NCBI GenBank assembly: GCA_001632435.1
Contig: KV424019.1
Coordinates: 1-64,000, forward strand
Source of the DNA: Calocera cornea HHB12733
Lineage: Eukaryota > Basidiomycota > Dacrymycetes > Dacrymycetales > Dacrymycetaceae
Direction: 5' to 3'
DNA: 64,000 nucleotides
Numbering within the stretch: the stretch's first letter is position 1; every line of letters begins with the position of its first letter. Shown here in pieces: positions 33,994 to 46,710 of this stretch. Below the pieces are notes generated by a model. The model worked only from the letters and a program-made list of their open reading frames with translations, did no database searches and was not told the DNA's origin. Made by a program: the position numbers and the translations under genes.

Positions 33994-34229
33994 AGCTTGC
34001 ATGCCTGGCGGGGGTTCGGCTGGTCCGCACTTGTTATTCCGTCCTTGACTGGAACGCTGGGATGTTTGGAATCATACATTACGACGGCGGGGCGGCTGTC
34101 TTTGTCAATACAATACAATACACGACTGGAAGGCAAACAACGCTGCGAGATGCCACGGGTCGTCGATTACGCATCCTTGAGCACAGATAAGCAAAGCCCT
34201 CACTGCTTCACCAGCTGATTGCATGTCGG

Positions 34230-35013
34230 TCAGTCGTACTCAAAGTGTTGCTGGTTGAATTGACGTACCAATGTCTGCCTCTCGCCATCCTCCTTCTCAG
34301 CCTCTTCTTGTCGGAGAGCGTTGTAATTTTGATACAGCAGGGCAAGGGGGATGACAATCCAAAGCATGTTAAGGAAGAAGAACGCTCTGTCCTCGACATC
34401 AGTGTTAATCCGAGCAGACTGAGTTAGTCGACTTACACCCAAGTGAAGAGCGCCGCGTCCCTCCTCTGAGGCGACATGTCCCTGAGCCTCTCCGGCTGGA
34501 ACCGCATGAACCCGAGGACGGTCACAAATGTTGACAGCTAGATCAGAGTATCAGCGATTTTTTTACATCAGTGGATGGAACAGAGCACACCGTAGCACCC
34601 ACCATCTCACCCTCCCGCCAGCGCGTCTCGTCCCTCCACCACATGACCGCGGCATACCCCACAAACGGGAACGCGAGCAATACGGCGGTCTGCGCGATGC
34701 TGTCTATCGGGTGCAGGTACTGAGACGGCTGGGCGAAGGTCTGCCAAACGAGCGTTATACGAGTTACTGATGGAGGGATAGGGGGTGAGGTCGTCATGCT
34801 GGCGGCACCGAAGGCGATGACGATGGCGTGAATGACGGCGTCGTAGAGGAGCCAGATACCGGCGAGCTCGTTCACGAGGCGGGAGAGGCTGGGTCGTGCC
34901 TTGCGCATTGCGAAAGAGTACAGGAAGTAGCCGGTGAAGCATGCGGCAAAGGAGAGGAGGGCGGCGTTGACCGAAGTGATGTCGATCTGCATGGTAGTTG
35001 ATAGTCGGGACAT
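34230..35013 (-). CDS. EBP-like (EXPERA-type) multi-span membrane protein, copy 3
   Basis: Three exons: 35013-34603, 34537-34437, 34386-34230; introns 65 and 50 nt; 222 aa. It has the same intron positions as copies 1 and 2, the same N-terminus (MQIDITSVN), the WLLYDAVIHAIVI span with its His, and the final FFFLNMLWIVIPLALLYQNYNAL block. It is more diverged than copies 1 and 2 are from each other: exon 2 (LSTFVTVLGFMRFQPERL) matches only loosely. The tail is short and charged. Likely an ER membrane protein; substrate unknown. Confidence 0.7.
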
Positions 35014-35445
35014 GGTGTTGTAGAGAGCGACGATGTTGTTCGTTAGGGAGACAGCACGGGCTTAAGAGGAGTACAGAATGGGGGTTGACGTCGCTAGCCA
35101 ACGATCTGTACGGCCTTATAGCCAGGAGGGAGGCAGTCACCGCCCGCTCTGATGCAGGGCGGCAGAACAAGATAGCGCGTCAGAGCACTGCGGGGCCATC
35201 AGCTATGGGATACGGGCTGTGCCTTCTTCCCCTCACTTCTGCTCGCCTTCGCGAAGGCGGGAACAAAGAAAGGCTATTTTCGCAGAGTGAAGAAGAAGAG
35301 GTGGCTATGAGGCTTCTGGTAGCGCGTTGTCATGGGATCACGTGGGCGACTTGTTATGGGGATTTCATTGACACAGAACTGGGAGCATCAGCGCTCTCTT
35401 TGTCTACAATGAAGTCGACAAGGGCGGACAACAGAATCCTACCGC
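35014..35445. other. Intergenic: EBP-like copy 3 promoter and AKR 3' flank
   Basis: 432 nt; a TTAAGC element on the minus strand (35065-35060) is the likely core promoter of copy 3. Nothing else recognised. Confidence 0.5.
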
Positions 35446-36786
35446 TCAGAGCAGAGCAGCACGCGTGCCGCGACCATAGTTCGACTACACAGGATCACAT
35501 TTAGCGCATGCAACAAAAGGAGAGAACGCGGACGGACCTCAGGCGTGGGCGTATTGTCCAGGATCTTGTTGATCTGCTCGTAGATCGCGTCCGTCAGCTT
35601 GGGAAGGATCTCCAGCGCCTTGAGGTTGTCGTACACCTGCTCGGGCTTGGACGCGCCGAGAATAACTGTGCTCGTCTAGACCGGCATCGCGTCAGGCTAA
35701 TCCAGTCGATCCCAACAAAACCACCCACATTCGGGTTCTTCGCTACCCAAGCCAGCGCCAGCTGGCCGGGCGTGGCATCGAAGTGCTCCTTCGCGAGCTT
35801 GGTGAGCTCGCGCACCTTCTGAATCTTCGCCTGCCCCTCCGGCTTGCGCAGCTGCTCAATCGTGCTCTTGAAGAACTCGGCGTTGTTCGTGAAGCGCGAG
35901 TCCTTCGGGATCCCGTCGTTGTACTTGCCCGTGAGGATGCCGGATGCGAGCGCGGAGAACACCGTCGTGCCGTAGTTGTATTTCTTGTACAGCGGCTCGT
36001 ACTCGACCTCGAACCGCGTGCGGTGGAAGGCGTTGTACTGGCACTGGTCGGCGACGGGGCCCATTAGCCCGAGCTTGTCCGCGACAGCTGTACAAGAGTC
36101 AACGTCAGATCAAGGGCGGATGCGGGAGGCGAGAGACGTACCGAATGCCTCCTCGATCTGCCGAGCAGTCCACTCGGACGTCCCCCAGTAGAACGCCTTG
36201 CCATTGTTGATCAACCAGTTGAAGGCACGGACAACCTCCTCCATAGGGACAGTGACATCGGGACGATGCGCGAAGACTGGCTACGGGTCAGCGTAGGTCG
36301 GAGGGCGGAAAGGCACCCCAATGCTCACCAATGTCAACATAGTCCATCTGCAGACGCTCCAGCGACTCATTCAGCCCCTCAATGAGATGCTTCCTGCTCA
36401 AGCCCTTATCGTTCGGCCCGTTCCTCCTTACGCCAAAGAAGATCTTGGTAGTGATGATCAAGTCCGACCTGCGCCAGCCGCACTCCTTGATGACCCTGCC
36501 CATCTCGCGCTCGCACTCGCCCGCCTCGTACCCCTCCGCCGTGTCGAACATGTTGATGCCCGCCTCGAAGGCTGCTTTGAGCACGTCCTTTACGGGATCA
36601 CCCTTGACCGTGCCGCCGTATGTGAGCCAGCCGCCGAGGGAGAAGACGGGGACGCGCAGACCGCTTGGGCCGAGGTTCTTGAAGATCATGCCCTACACGA
36701 AATGTCCCTCAATAACAGTCCAGTGGAGAAGCCTACGGAAGTCATACCTTGGGCTGGTATTCGTAGGCGGCCTGGAAGTTAGCCAT
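35446..36786 (-). CDS. Aldo-keto reductase, voltage-gated K+ channel beta-subunit type
   Basis: Six exons: 36786-36748, 36692-36329, 36276-36142, 36087-35729, 35675-35538, 35484-35446; introns 52-55 nt; 357 aa. The catalytic tetrad is visible: Asp63 and Tyr68 in [11 protein letters not shown], Lys96 in IITTKIFF, His138 in VFAHRPD. The NADPH-binding end [12 protein letters not shown] is present, and [15 protein letters not shown] marks the Kv-beta/AKR6 branch. These cytosolic enzymes reduce aldehydes and ketones with NADPH; fungal members are usually not tied to a channel. The short last exon (13 codons including stop, [12 protein letters not shown]) is supported by splice signals and frame only. 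Confidence 0.92.
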
Positions 36787-37292
36787 GGTTCAGATGCGAG
36801 TCTTCTGAGGGGGTGGTGGGAAAGTGCGGGGATGGTCGTTCAGCATGCGCCATTGACCGCATTTATATATAGCTTCGCTGTCGGCGGGTGGAGTGGGCTG
36901 GGGCCCGTTGGCGTTGCCAGCTGGGCGGCCGATCCGTGCCGGGTTCTCTTCGGATAAAGGCGATGCCCGAGGACCGCACTGGAAGAGATGTCGAGCACGC
37001 CATGCTGCACGATGTGCGCGGCCCCGGCCTTCGCTGATCGGGTCCTCGGACCGACGATCAACAGATGCGCGCCCTCCGTGGGGTGTGCCTGTGCTTCTCA
37101 CGCTCACATCGATACTTATACGCAACAAGCCTGACCTTCCAAGGTGCTGCTCGTGCCTTGAAGAGTTAGTCAGACGACCTCGGCCTGTTAAGATTAATCG
37201 TTCGCTGTTTTCGAACTCGCGGCGTCCAACAGGCTGCATGTTATTCTCTTTTTTGAGTGCTTATTGCTACAGTGCTGCAAACATTAAATAAT
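36787..37292. other. Intergenic: AKR promoter and P5B ATPase 3' flank
   Basis: 506 nt with no recognised gene or element. Confidence 0.5.
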
Positions 37293-40200
37293 CTAATCGG
37301 TCAAAGAACGCCTCATGCCCCCCTCCACCGCCTTGTAGGCCTTCCCTTCCTTGATCCGCCTACCATTCGAGTGGTTCGTGATGGTCCGGCCGATGAATCC
37401 GATGAAGTCGGAAACTTGTTTTGCACCCCATTCCTCGAAGGTCCAGCAGACGCACACATTCACAACAACGGCGACGAAGAGGGTGAGTTTACCGGCAAGA
37501 GGTACTGGGACGAGGTCCAAAAGAAGAGAGAGTGGGACCGGCGGATCCATCAATACCAGTGTGCTGAATGCGCCGAGCACCACCAGGCACACCATGAGGA
37601 ACACTAGTTTCAAGACGCGCTCAGCAGAAGTTGCCTCGGCAAGCCACGAATACGTACCATTAGTCCACAACTGCTTGCGGTAAGGAGGACCAATGCTGAA
37701 AACCGCGGCGATGAAGATATATTGGAACGAAGAAATAAGGAAGAGAGCAGTGTTCTCGTAATTCCGCGTCTCGAAGTCGAGGCCGTTCTCGTCGTGAGGA
37801 TCGATATCCGGAGGTTCATACCAAGGCTGGTTTCTCACCCAGAAGAACGCCCAGAATTGGAACGAGCTCGTGAGGATGATCTGGCCGATGATGCTAGCCA
37901 GGACTTTCTTGGAGACAAGGCTCGCCGTGGGTCGTTTAGGATGAATATCGGGGTATGGCAGAGTTCGGCCCACTGCAAATGCGCGGTCAGCAAGGCTCGC
38001 CCATGCGCCGGTCCGCTACTTACTGGCCACGGCAATGGGTATGATGATGAACAAATCGATGTAGAGAAACTGGGAGGCGATGAGACACGGGAACACAGAA
38101 TTTGTGCACTGCTTACCTGGAAGTCGCCAAGAGTCGACGCAAACGAATACAATAGGGTGATGCTGGTGAATTGGATGATCGAATATAACGCCCTAGGTTC
38201 AAGGTCAGGTATTGCGAGAAAGGGCTGGATATATAGATGACTCACATGTACTTGAAGCAACTGAAGCTAGTCACTAGCGCGGCACGACCCTCCTTGATGA
38301 CCTCGATCATACAGCTAATGTCGGGAATACGGCTTGTGAAAGGCGCGGCCACGGATGCTTCAGCCTCGGAGAGAGACAAACCAACATCCGCGGCTTTCAG
38401 AGCACCGCAATCATTGGCGCCATCACCGCAAAATGCAACTGTGTATCCAAGGGACTGAAGGCGTTCGACCAGTTCATGCTTCTCATCCGGGGACATGCGG
38501 GCGTAGATTTGAGCCTTGACCAGCATGCGTTGTAGCGTTTCCAGTGGGGCGTAGTTCACCATCCACTTGAAGACATCACCGGTTACGGCCATGGAATAGT
38601 CTTGATAGCTGATCTCGTCTTCAACGGTATGATGATGGGGCGGTGGTAAGGGTTTTAAGCTGTAGTCATCCAGCTTCAAATCCTCGTCGTCCACGCTCGC
38701 CCAATTGATCTTAGCGTCTGGCGCTTGAGCATCGCCGTAGGTGAAGGTCGGATAGAACATATGCGCAGATACATTGACCAGTCCGCATTCCCTTGCCACG
38801 CTGATAGCGGTCCGAGGATTGTCGCCGGTAACCATGCGAATGCCCAAGTGCGCGGCTCGTAAGACCTGGATGGCTGGGGCTGTGCCGGGCTTCAGCTTGT
38901 TCTCGAAGATGATGAGGCCGAGGAAGCGCAACCCCGCTTCTGCCTGCTCCCGCTTGAGTCGTTGAGCCTTCAGCCACGAGAGGCCATCGATGGACCGGCC
39001 AGCAAGAGCGATCACACGGAAGCCATTTTTGGTGTAGTAGGCAAGGAGATCCTCATAATCGGCAGGGACTGCAACTAATGAGTGTCAAGCGCACGGGACG
39101 CGGCATGGAATACGCACAGGAATCCTTCTCGCAAATATCCGCCATGACCTCGGGAGCACCCTTAACGTAGATCTCCATGCTCGAGCTCTTCAGCCTCTTG
39201 ACAATGACGCTCATTCTCCTGAGCGAGCTGACGAACTCGAATACGCGAATAACGCCCAGTTCGAGGAAATGTGCATGCTTCCCAGACTTGAGCGCATCTT
39301 CCAGCTTGAACTGAGCCGAACCAGGCGGTCGTACGACCGTCTGAACAAGGGCAGCTGGACGGTCGTGGGCAGGTCGTCCGTCGCCCTTCTTGGCTCCATT
39401 TGCGGTCGGCTTTCCTTCCTCCAGCGTCCAGCCCGTCCACTCGAACATCTTGGCATCGAGAGGATCGCCGAGGATCTCGCCGTTGATAGACTTCAGGGCA
39501 TGGCAGGTTGCGAGCGCATACAGCAGAGTGGCTTTGCCAGACCCGAGCGGCAGATCGGCCACCTCAGTACTCAGCTCGCCGAAGACACCTCCGGTACGAT
39601 CCAGAGTGCGGACACCGAGCACGTCCAAGCCGTCTTCTGTGAGAGTGCCCGTCTTGTCGAAGCAGACAACGTTGATCTTCCCAGCGACATTGACACGATT
39701 TGGCGATATGCAGAATATTCCGAGCTTTCGGAGTCGGCCGATGGAGAACGAGGTTCCGATCGACAGCGTAGCGGGCAGCGCAGGCGGCACGACAATCGTG
39801 ATGAGATCCAGAGCGCGTACACACATGGTCGACCACGGCACGCCGAGCTCGATGAACTTGACCGAGCTGGCCATGAATCCCAAGCCGGCAATGCAGGCAA
39901 GCACGCCGATGAAACGCATGGAGTCGCGATAGAACTTGAAGCCCATCGGCTTCGGGAAGAGCATGGAGCGTATCAGAGCGCCCTTTGTGGTGCTGAATCC
40001 TAGAATACGTGTTGGCTCGTGACTGTCGATACTGTTGATTATGAACATACCAGTGCGGACGACCATCCCAAACGCCTGATTTTCCTCCCCAAGATTTCCG
40101 GGTCGCAGGCGGATGATCCTCGTGCCAGTATATAAGAACGACTTTGCCATATTCGAGTCGATCTCCAGCCCCTCGCGCCAGCTGACGATAGTCGCGTCTT

Positions 40201-42313
40201 TGACGGGGATCTTGCTGACTGGTACACTCTCGCCGGTGAGCATGCTCTCGTTCACGATGGCGTCACCGGAGAGGAGGAGGATGTCGGCGGGGAAGACGGC
40301 AAGGGCCGGGGTGATGAGGTCGACTATGTCCCCGGGGACGAGCTGGGAGGAGTCGACGACTGTCCCTGTTGGGATGTTAGTAGAGATTTCATGGAGATTG
40401 TAATTATGCGCACAGCTGCCATCCACAAGCACTCGGACCGGACAGGTAAACCTCGACATCTCCCGCATGCGCTCGATGGTCTATGCACGCCAATCGTCAG
40501 AGATGGTACTGAAGACATCCGCAAAACATACCCTCTTGGTCTCGATCAGCGTCGTAGCAATGCTGATCAACGAGATCAAAGCGATGCAGAATGCATAGTA
40601 GTAGTAGTCGTCCACTGACCACAGGATAATGCTGGCAATTTGGAACACATAGAACGGGTGGAGCACCTCGTCCACCAGCAGGCCGCCGATAGACTTGCCC
40701 TTGACGTCGATGAGGTTGCTCCCAAAGAGGATGTGGCGCTGCTCTCTGATTGCCGCGCTCAGCCCGCCCTGAACAGCGCGGACCGACTTCCAGGCAGGGT
40801 CCCGCCAGCTGCTGAGCATCATGAACAGCCCGGAGGTGGGGTTGAGCGCGAAGTGTGAGTAGCGGTACTCGGTCATGCGGAGAGATGAGAGCAACTCCAT
40901 GCTTGGGGTGGCGCCGTTCGGGGGCGGCTTGGCGTGCGGGGTGGGCGTGTTGGCACCTGACGGACGAACGGTGGAGGAGGGGGAGGAGAGGGCGTTGAAG
41001 ACGGTGTCGGCGGGGTAGGGGTAGTCGACCTTGTCGACCTTACTGAGGAACACATCCGTGAACGGATTCTCGACGACGATGACCCCGTCGGTAGTATCCT
41101 TGAATGCCTTCTCGTCGCACACGAACTTGAGCCAGAGCCCGGGGAGCCAGCGCCCAAGCAGCGCCAGCCCGCCGACGGTAATCCAGCAGCCAAAGAACCA
41201 AACCCACGACTTCCACGGCACGGGCTCGTACCCCGTGAAGCGCATGGTCGTATCCTCGTCGGCGATGTAGATTGTCTGCCTGCTTGGCGGGCCGGGCGGT
41301 GGGGGGAGAGAAGGCTCGCGCTCCTCGTACATGCTTATGCGGGTATCACCAAATATGGGATCGACCTGGCCCGTGAGCAGCGGGAGGGAAGCGCTCGGCG
41401 ACGGCGGGTTGCTGGCGAACTCCTCGAGCTCGTGCGTGTCCTCCGACGCATAGTCCTCGAGGGAGTCGTCCTCCTCGTTCGAGAAGTAGCCCCACTGCTC
41501 GTCGTCGGAGAGTGCGTGTTCCGAGCCGAGCTCTTGCGAGCGCGCGCGGGAGCGCCGACTCGCGTCGGAGGATTTACGTCGTAGCCCGGACGACCGACGT
41601 CCTCGCGCTGGGGTTTGGTCATCGGCTGCTACGCTGGGGGCCCGGCTGAAGTACGAAGCGAGGTTTCCGAGCATGCCGGAAGTGCGAGGCGATTCTGGGA
41701 CAGACGCTTCTTGTCGTCGTGATCGCGGGCGGGATCCACCCGGGGTGATAGGCCTCGATGTCGCCGACGTGGGGCTCTCCTCAATCTCATCGCCCAGCAT
41801 GGCCTGATCCTCCCCGGAAGGTTGCTCCTCGCCCGAGTAGGCATCCATGCTCTGCCTCCTGCTGCCCGCGCCCCTGGCCCTATCCATGCTCAGCCTCGTC
41901 CCCCTATCCATGCTGACCCTCCTGCTCGTCCTGCCCGGAAAGTCGAACATGCGCTCATGGTGCATGCTGCTGACGCTGCTGGGTACGATCTGGCTCGCAG
42001 GCCCGTCAAATATCGCCCCTGCATCGTCGTCCCCGTCGTAGGCGCTGCCGACCTGCGAGTCCCTCCGCGCGCGAGGGCGGGAGAGGATGGCGGCGATGTC
42101 GATGGCGGATGCGCCCTCTGTGTAGTCGTACTGGATGGCCTCCTCCTCCTGGGCGTCGGAGGTAGACGGCGAGCTGGTGGGGAATGGCTGGGGGCCACCG
42201 CCCGAGCTCCCTGCTGGAGACGCCATGGGGGATGGGATGGGCAGCGGTGAGTCAAGGGCTGTCGGGCTGCCTGCGATGGTCCCTATCGATGATGCATGCG
42301 AAGAGAAGCACAC
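37293..42313 (-). CDS. ypk9: P5B-type (Ypk9/ATP13A2-like) P-type ATPase
   Basis: Nine exons: 42313-40532, 40480-40414, 40365-40051, 39999-39118, 39068-38246, 38192-38117, 38069-38024, 37972-37658, 37603-37293; 1538 aa. A ~360-residue Ser/Arg-rich cytosolic head precedes the first span (WVWFFGCWITVGGLALL). Canonical motifs are LVPGDIVDL, MLTGESVPV (actuator), PPALPA in the fourth core span (P5B signature), DKTGTLT with phospho-acceptor Asp at about 836, KGAPEVM, MVTGDNPRTA and GDGANDCGALKAADVG. P5B pumps are late-endosomal or vacuolar polyamine transporters that affect metal tolerance. Introns 40366-40413 (48 nt) and 40000-40050 (51 nt) are multiples of three without stops; they were spliced because this restores GSWTVVDSS and RTGFSTTKG. 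Confidence 0.93.
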
Positions 42314-42529
42314 AACGTCGGAGCCAAAATATTAGGCAGCCACCCACAAATGGTCACAGCGCTGGGCTGGATCTGGATTGAGTGCAACCGAATATAACAG
42401 TGGCCTATAATGGGTATGGACGCTGCTCGACGTACCACTTACACCTTCGATAGACTGGCTGGAATGGGTGGGTATAGGATTAGAATGATATAACAACCAG
42501 CATCCACCAAGATAACAAACAAAAGCCGC

Positions 42530-43482
42530 TCAGCCAAACCATCGCCAAATATAGTAAAAACAAACAAGGGTGAATATGGCCCCAACAACGAAGATGACCA
42601 GGTCTTGCGTGCTGTGCCACTGCATAAGCGATACGAAGATACAGGGCAAGGTAGACACTGCACGCACGTTCTCCTCTCCACCCAAGAAATCACGTCCCTG
42701 CTCAGCCCAAGCGTATTAGCCGCATCGAGCAGTCTCTTCCTCGTCCCCTTCAGCAAGTTCTTCTGATCCACTAGATTGTCAAGCACCTCCTTCCCCTGCA
42801 TCAGGAACTGGTCCAGCTGCGACTCGGTCGACTCGAGGAAGGACTGTTCCCTGAGGGCATGCGACTCGCGGAAGGATGTTGAGGACTCGACCGCGGGACG
42901 CAGCGAGAAGGGCGACTCTTCCATCCCTGTTTGTGGCTGCGAGGGGCCGGCGGCGAAGGAGCGCTGGCGCGCGGTCATACTTGATGGGCCGACGCCGGGC
43001 GATAGCGGTATGGACGTTGTCGACCCGAAGAGCTCACTGCGGTTTTCTCGGAGTTTCTGCACTTTCGTCAGGTACAGTCAACAGCATGCACAGGGCGGAC
43101 ATACAGCATTAGCCGCCTCCTTCTTGAGCGCGTCAAACTGACTTCGCAGCTCGGCGTGCTCTTGCCGGAACTTGTGCACTCGTCTGTGCCATCGTCAGCG
43201 GCGGCGGGTACAAGAAGCGTCAGGAGACGCACGAATACGCCTTCTCCTGCTTCGCCGCTATCATCTCCCGCTTCGCCATCGAATCGTAGTCGTCCATCGT
43301 CCGACTCAGCGCGGCGAGCGAAGCGGATATCTGACCTGGAGCTGAAGTCAGTTGTCACGTCCCCAGCGACGAACAGAACGCGCACCCTGTAATGACGACG
43401 ATGCATCTCCGGCTCGCATCTTATCAAGGTCCGCCTGTATCGCGGACGTCTGCCGCAGCCCCAGCGTATACAGGGAGTTCAT
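42530..43482 (-). CDS. bos1: Bos1/membrin-type Golgi SNARE
   Basis: Five exons: 43482-43386, 43335-43233, 43183-43105, 43056-42668, 42611-42530; introns 48-56 nt; 249 aa, the usual size. The N-terminal helical domain (MNSLYTLGLRQTSAIQADLDKM; SRTMDDYDSMAKREMI) is followed by a Ser-rich linker. The SNARE helix is SQLDQFLMQGKEVLDNLVDQ then LLDAANTLGLSRDVISWVERR. One C-terminal membrane anchor (about 227-249) ends directly at the C-terminus, as in tail-anchored SNAREs. Bos1 is the Qb SNARE of ER-to-Golgi fusion, pairing with Sed5, Bet1 and Sec22. Confidence 0.88.
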
Positions 43483-44869
43483 CGTATCACAGATGAGGAA
43501 CAGCAAGCAAGAGGTTGTGCTCGGTGCCGGTATGCTGAGGATGTGCTTCAGGTGTGGTGCTCCCGGGACCAGTTCTGATCCTTGGCTGGGGACGTGGAAT
43601 GGCCGCGCCGCGCGATTCGCAGTCACTCATTGTCTTCCCCATCACACCTCCATTCCGGTCACTTGCACATACACCAACCATCCCGCGGTCTACAATTATT
43701 ATGAGAATCACGGTCTGTGCATCTGGGGACACCAGTTCACATGCGCCGTATACTGCACGTGTTGGATGGACACAGAACACTGACACATTATAGTTTCGCG
43801 CTGTTCGGCCAAGACTTCAAATGCCGTCGTCCATGGCTTGCAAGCCGCCGTCTTGTCAATCAGTCCAATTCGTTTGCGGCGATAGTTTCTTTTTCTTATA
43901 GAGCAGCCACAATAGGCTCGGAATTCGGCTGTCCTGACAGCAACGCCCTGAACAGTACACCCTAGTTGCGACCTGTGGACACCGTGACCATTCTCTCCAT
44001 ATCCATCGACTTTCCATTGAAGCCGGCTACTACATACAGTCTATAGCGGGGGAGGCAGCGGGGTGGGGAGGCTCCTAGAACAAAGACCAAGAGAGGGGCT
44101 ATCATGGTCCGTGATGGCATCTTTCATCTGGGGAATGCTTGTCATCGACTGCTTTCTTTGTGCTTCTCTCACGGTTCGGCTCTATGGACTGCCTCCTCCA
44201 TGTTCTAGAACGGTCCCTTTCTCAATCAGCATGCCAAAGAAATTATGTTAGAAAGATGACTTGGCGCTGGTTGACCCGACAGATCCAGTGCCTGTGGCAC
44301 AGGCAAGGCAGTAACACCGACGCGAGGCACAAGAACTCACACGACGTCATGGACGTGCTGACAAGTCAGCATACGGGAGCAATTCATCGCAGCGCTGTGA
44401 TTGGCCCCCTCGTGGGCCGGGGCTTTGCACCGCCGCGTCCTGACGGGCGGCTGACTCCTGCGAGCCTTATGCCCGTCCTTTTCCCTCTCGTAACGTCGGC
44501 GCTACAGCTGTACAGCAATCCATCTCATAAGCATCTCATGGCATTCGGACCAAGCAAAATGTCTAGTGCCTCAACTTCGTCAGCGGCTGCTCTCGGTAAC
44601 AATGGTCAATTGAAGTCGCTTGATGGCTGGTTTCAACCGCAATTGGTATTTAAGGACTGAACGACACTGCGAAAATGGTAACATCCTCACATCTCAGCAA
44701 ACACTTGACTGCACCTTCTCCCTAACAGAGTCTCCGGTCCGCAACCGACAGTCTCAAGCGTCCAAGGATCCTAAACCGAGACCTCAGCTTCATCACTGCT
44801 CTATCTTCTACGCTGCTCTCGACTCTGGCACTAATCGTCACCAACCAATACCCGAATCAGCCGTCTTCC
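43483..44869. other. Intergenic: Bos1 upstream region and MFS-A promoter
   Basis: 1.39 kb between divergent genes. The only element I can assign is at 44619-44655: CTTGATGGCTGG followed by a CGCAAT and a TATTTAA box, closely matched upstream of MFS-B. No further gene; frames up to 173 codons show no family features. Confidence 0.5.
44619..44655 (+). promoter_or_regulatory. Core promoter block shared by MFS-A and MFS-B
   Basis: CTTGATGGCTGG, then CAA, CGCAAT and a TATTTAA box in the same order and spacing occur here and at 47328-47362, each roughly 190-215 nt before the respective start codon. The AT box probably acts as TATA element. Conservation through duplication suggests the two transporters share basal control. 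Confidence 0.5.
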
Positions 44870-46710
44870 ATGGAGCATTCCGAAACCATCTCATCCACAA
44901 TGTTGACCCTCGCTCACATCGTGCCACAACGCGTGGACAGCTCTTCCACGTTGACGGTGTTGGCTTCCAACGCCGACACTCCATCCAGAGCACTTTCCCC
45001 ATGTCCAACTGTTGTTGACCTCAGCGTCAGCGGGCAAACGCAAACGGACCTACAGGGAATCGAGGCCGACCTGAAGAAGGACAACTACCCGACGACAAAC
45101 TTGGAAGCGCAGCTTCCTCAAACTTTGCCCGCCTCGAAGCGGGAGATTTCGACTGCGAGGAAGGCGCTGCTTCTGACAGTATTCTGCATGGCGCAGTTCC
45201 TGGATGCATTCAACAACTCATCCCTCTTCCCACCCCTCCCGACCATTGGCGAGTCCTTTGACATGTCGAATGCAGAGCAACAATGGCTGTTCAGGTACGT
45301 TGGTGTCGAATCGCAGCTGAAAGCGGAGCTAACCGATTGGGCAGTGCATATGCTCTCACATTCTCGAGCTTCCTCCTCCTATCTGGACGCATTGCGGATA
45401 TCTCCTCTCCGAGTAGGTCGCTATAAGATTCGGGAAGATTCCAAGCTGATTGAGCTCGCATAGAATGGACCTTCATCACCGGCTTAGCTATCGTCTCGGT
45501 CATGTCGTTGATATTGGGTTTCGTACCGAACAAGATCGCGCTCATCGTCCTGCGCGCTCTGCAAGGCATCGGTGCAGCACTCACCATTCCGTCTTCGCTT
45601 TCTCTCCTCGTCTGGACGTTCCCGGAGCCGAAGGCCCAATCGCGGGCAATCGCGACCTTCAGCGGAATGAGCGCGATCGGCATAGTTCTCGGCCTCTTGA
45701 TTGGTGCCGCTTTTACGACCAACGTCAGCTGGAAGTGGTGCTTCTGGTTCGTCACCTGCATTGGCGTACCGACATTAATCGCCAGCATCTTCCTCATTCC
45801 CAGAGGTGTTCACGACGAGTCTGAGACGTTGGATGTTGAGAGCGGCGCCGCTATCGAGAACAGGGCCGAAGGAAAGAAGAACTCGAGGGGCAGAGTGGAT
45901 TACATCGGTGTCTCACTGCTCACCAGCGCCATGATCCTCTTCGTCTTTGGCCTCACTTCTGGCCCAACAGCTGGCTGGGGAGTGGCCCAAGTCTGGGCGC
46001 CATTCGTGCTTTCCCTCGTCCTTTTGGCCGGCTTCCTCTTCTGGGAGACGCGCATGCCGGAGCAAGACGCAGCGCTGCCCCCGTCAATGTGGTTCTACCC
46101 CAACTTCGCGGTTCTGTTCGGCTTGGCCATCCTCCCCTTTGGCTGGTGGATCGCCAACTTCCTGTCGTTCACCGAGCTCTGGCAGAGCTCATACGGCCTC
46201 AGCAGCATCGAGACGGCCGTTCGCTTCCTCCCGCTCGTCGTCCCTACAGGCATCGTCATCACCGTACTTGCCATCTTTCCGCCGACCAACCGCCCTAAGA
46301 CCGCTATCATGATCGGCTTCGTCCTGATGATCGCCAGCACCGCACTCCTGCCTTTCGCTCGCGGCTTGGAGAACTACTGGCGGATACTCTTCCCCGCATG
46401 GATCCTTGGTTCCACCGGCGACGCCCTCTTGATCGTATACTGCAGCGTCGCGATGTTCCGCACAACCCCGGAAAACCGATCCGGCCTGACCGGCTCCGTC
46501 CTCAACTCAGCCCTCCAGGTGGGAGTGGTCGTCTCAACCGCAGCCGTCACCGGCATCACCTCGAGCGTCAATACTCGCATGCCTGGTGATCCCTTCAACG
46601 GTGTCAGTGCCAGCTTCTGGTTCATCTTTGGCTGTGTAGTGCTAGAGGCGGTGATGGTCACAGTGCTCTATAGGGAGAAAAGGTCCGCCGCACAGGTGGA
46701 CGAGGCATAG
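44870..46710 (+). CDS. DHA2-family MFS transporter A
   Basis: Three exons: 44870-45294, 45345-45412, 45464-46710; 579 aa. A ~100-residue hydrophilic N-terminus carries the array motif LSPCPTVVDL. Span 1 (VFCMAQFLDAFNNSSLFPPLP) is followed by the MFS A-like loop LLLSGRIADISSP, then LRALQGIGAALTIPSSLSLL and KWCFWFVTCIGVPTLIASIFL. About fourteen predicted spans place it with DHA2 drug:H+ antiporters of the Atr1 type. The middle 68-nt exon with phase-2 and phase-1 flanking introns is shared by every copy in the array. Substrate unknown; likely plasma-membrane efflux. No biosynthetic genes lie next to it. Confidence 0.9.
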
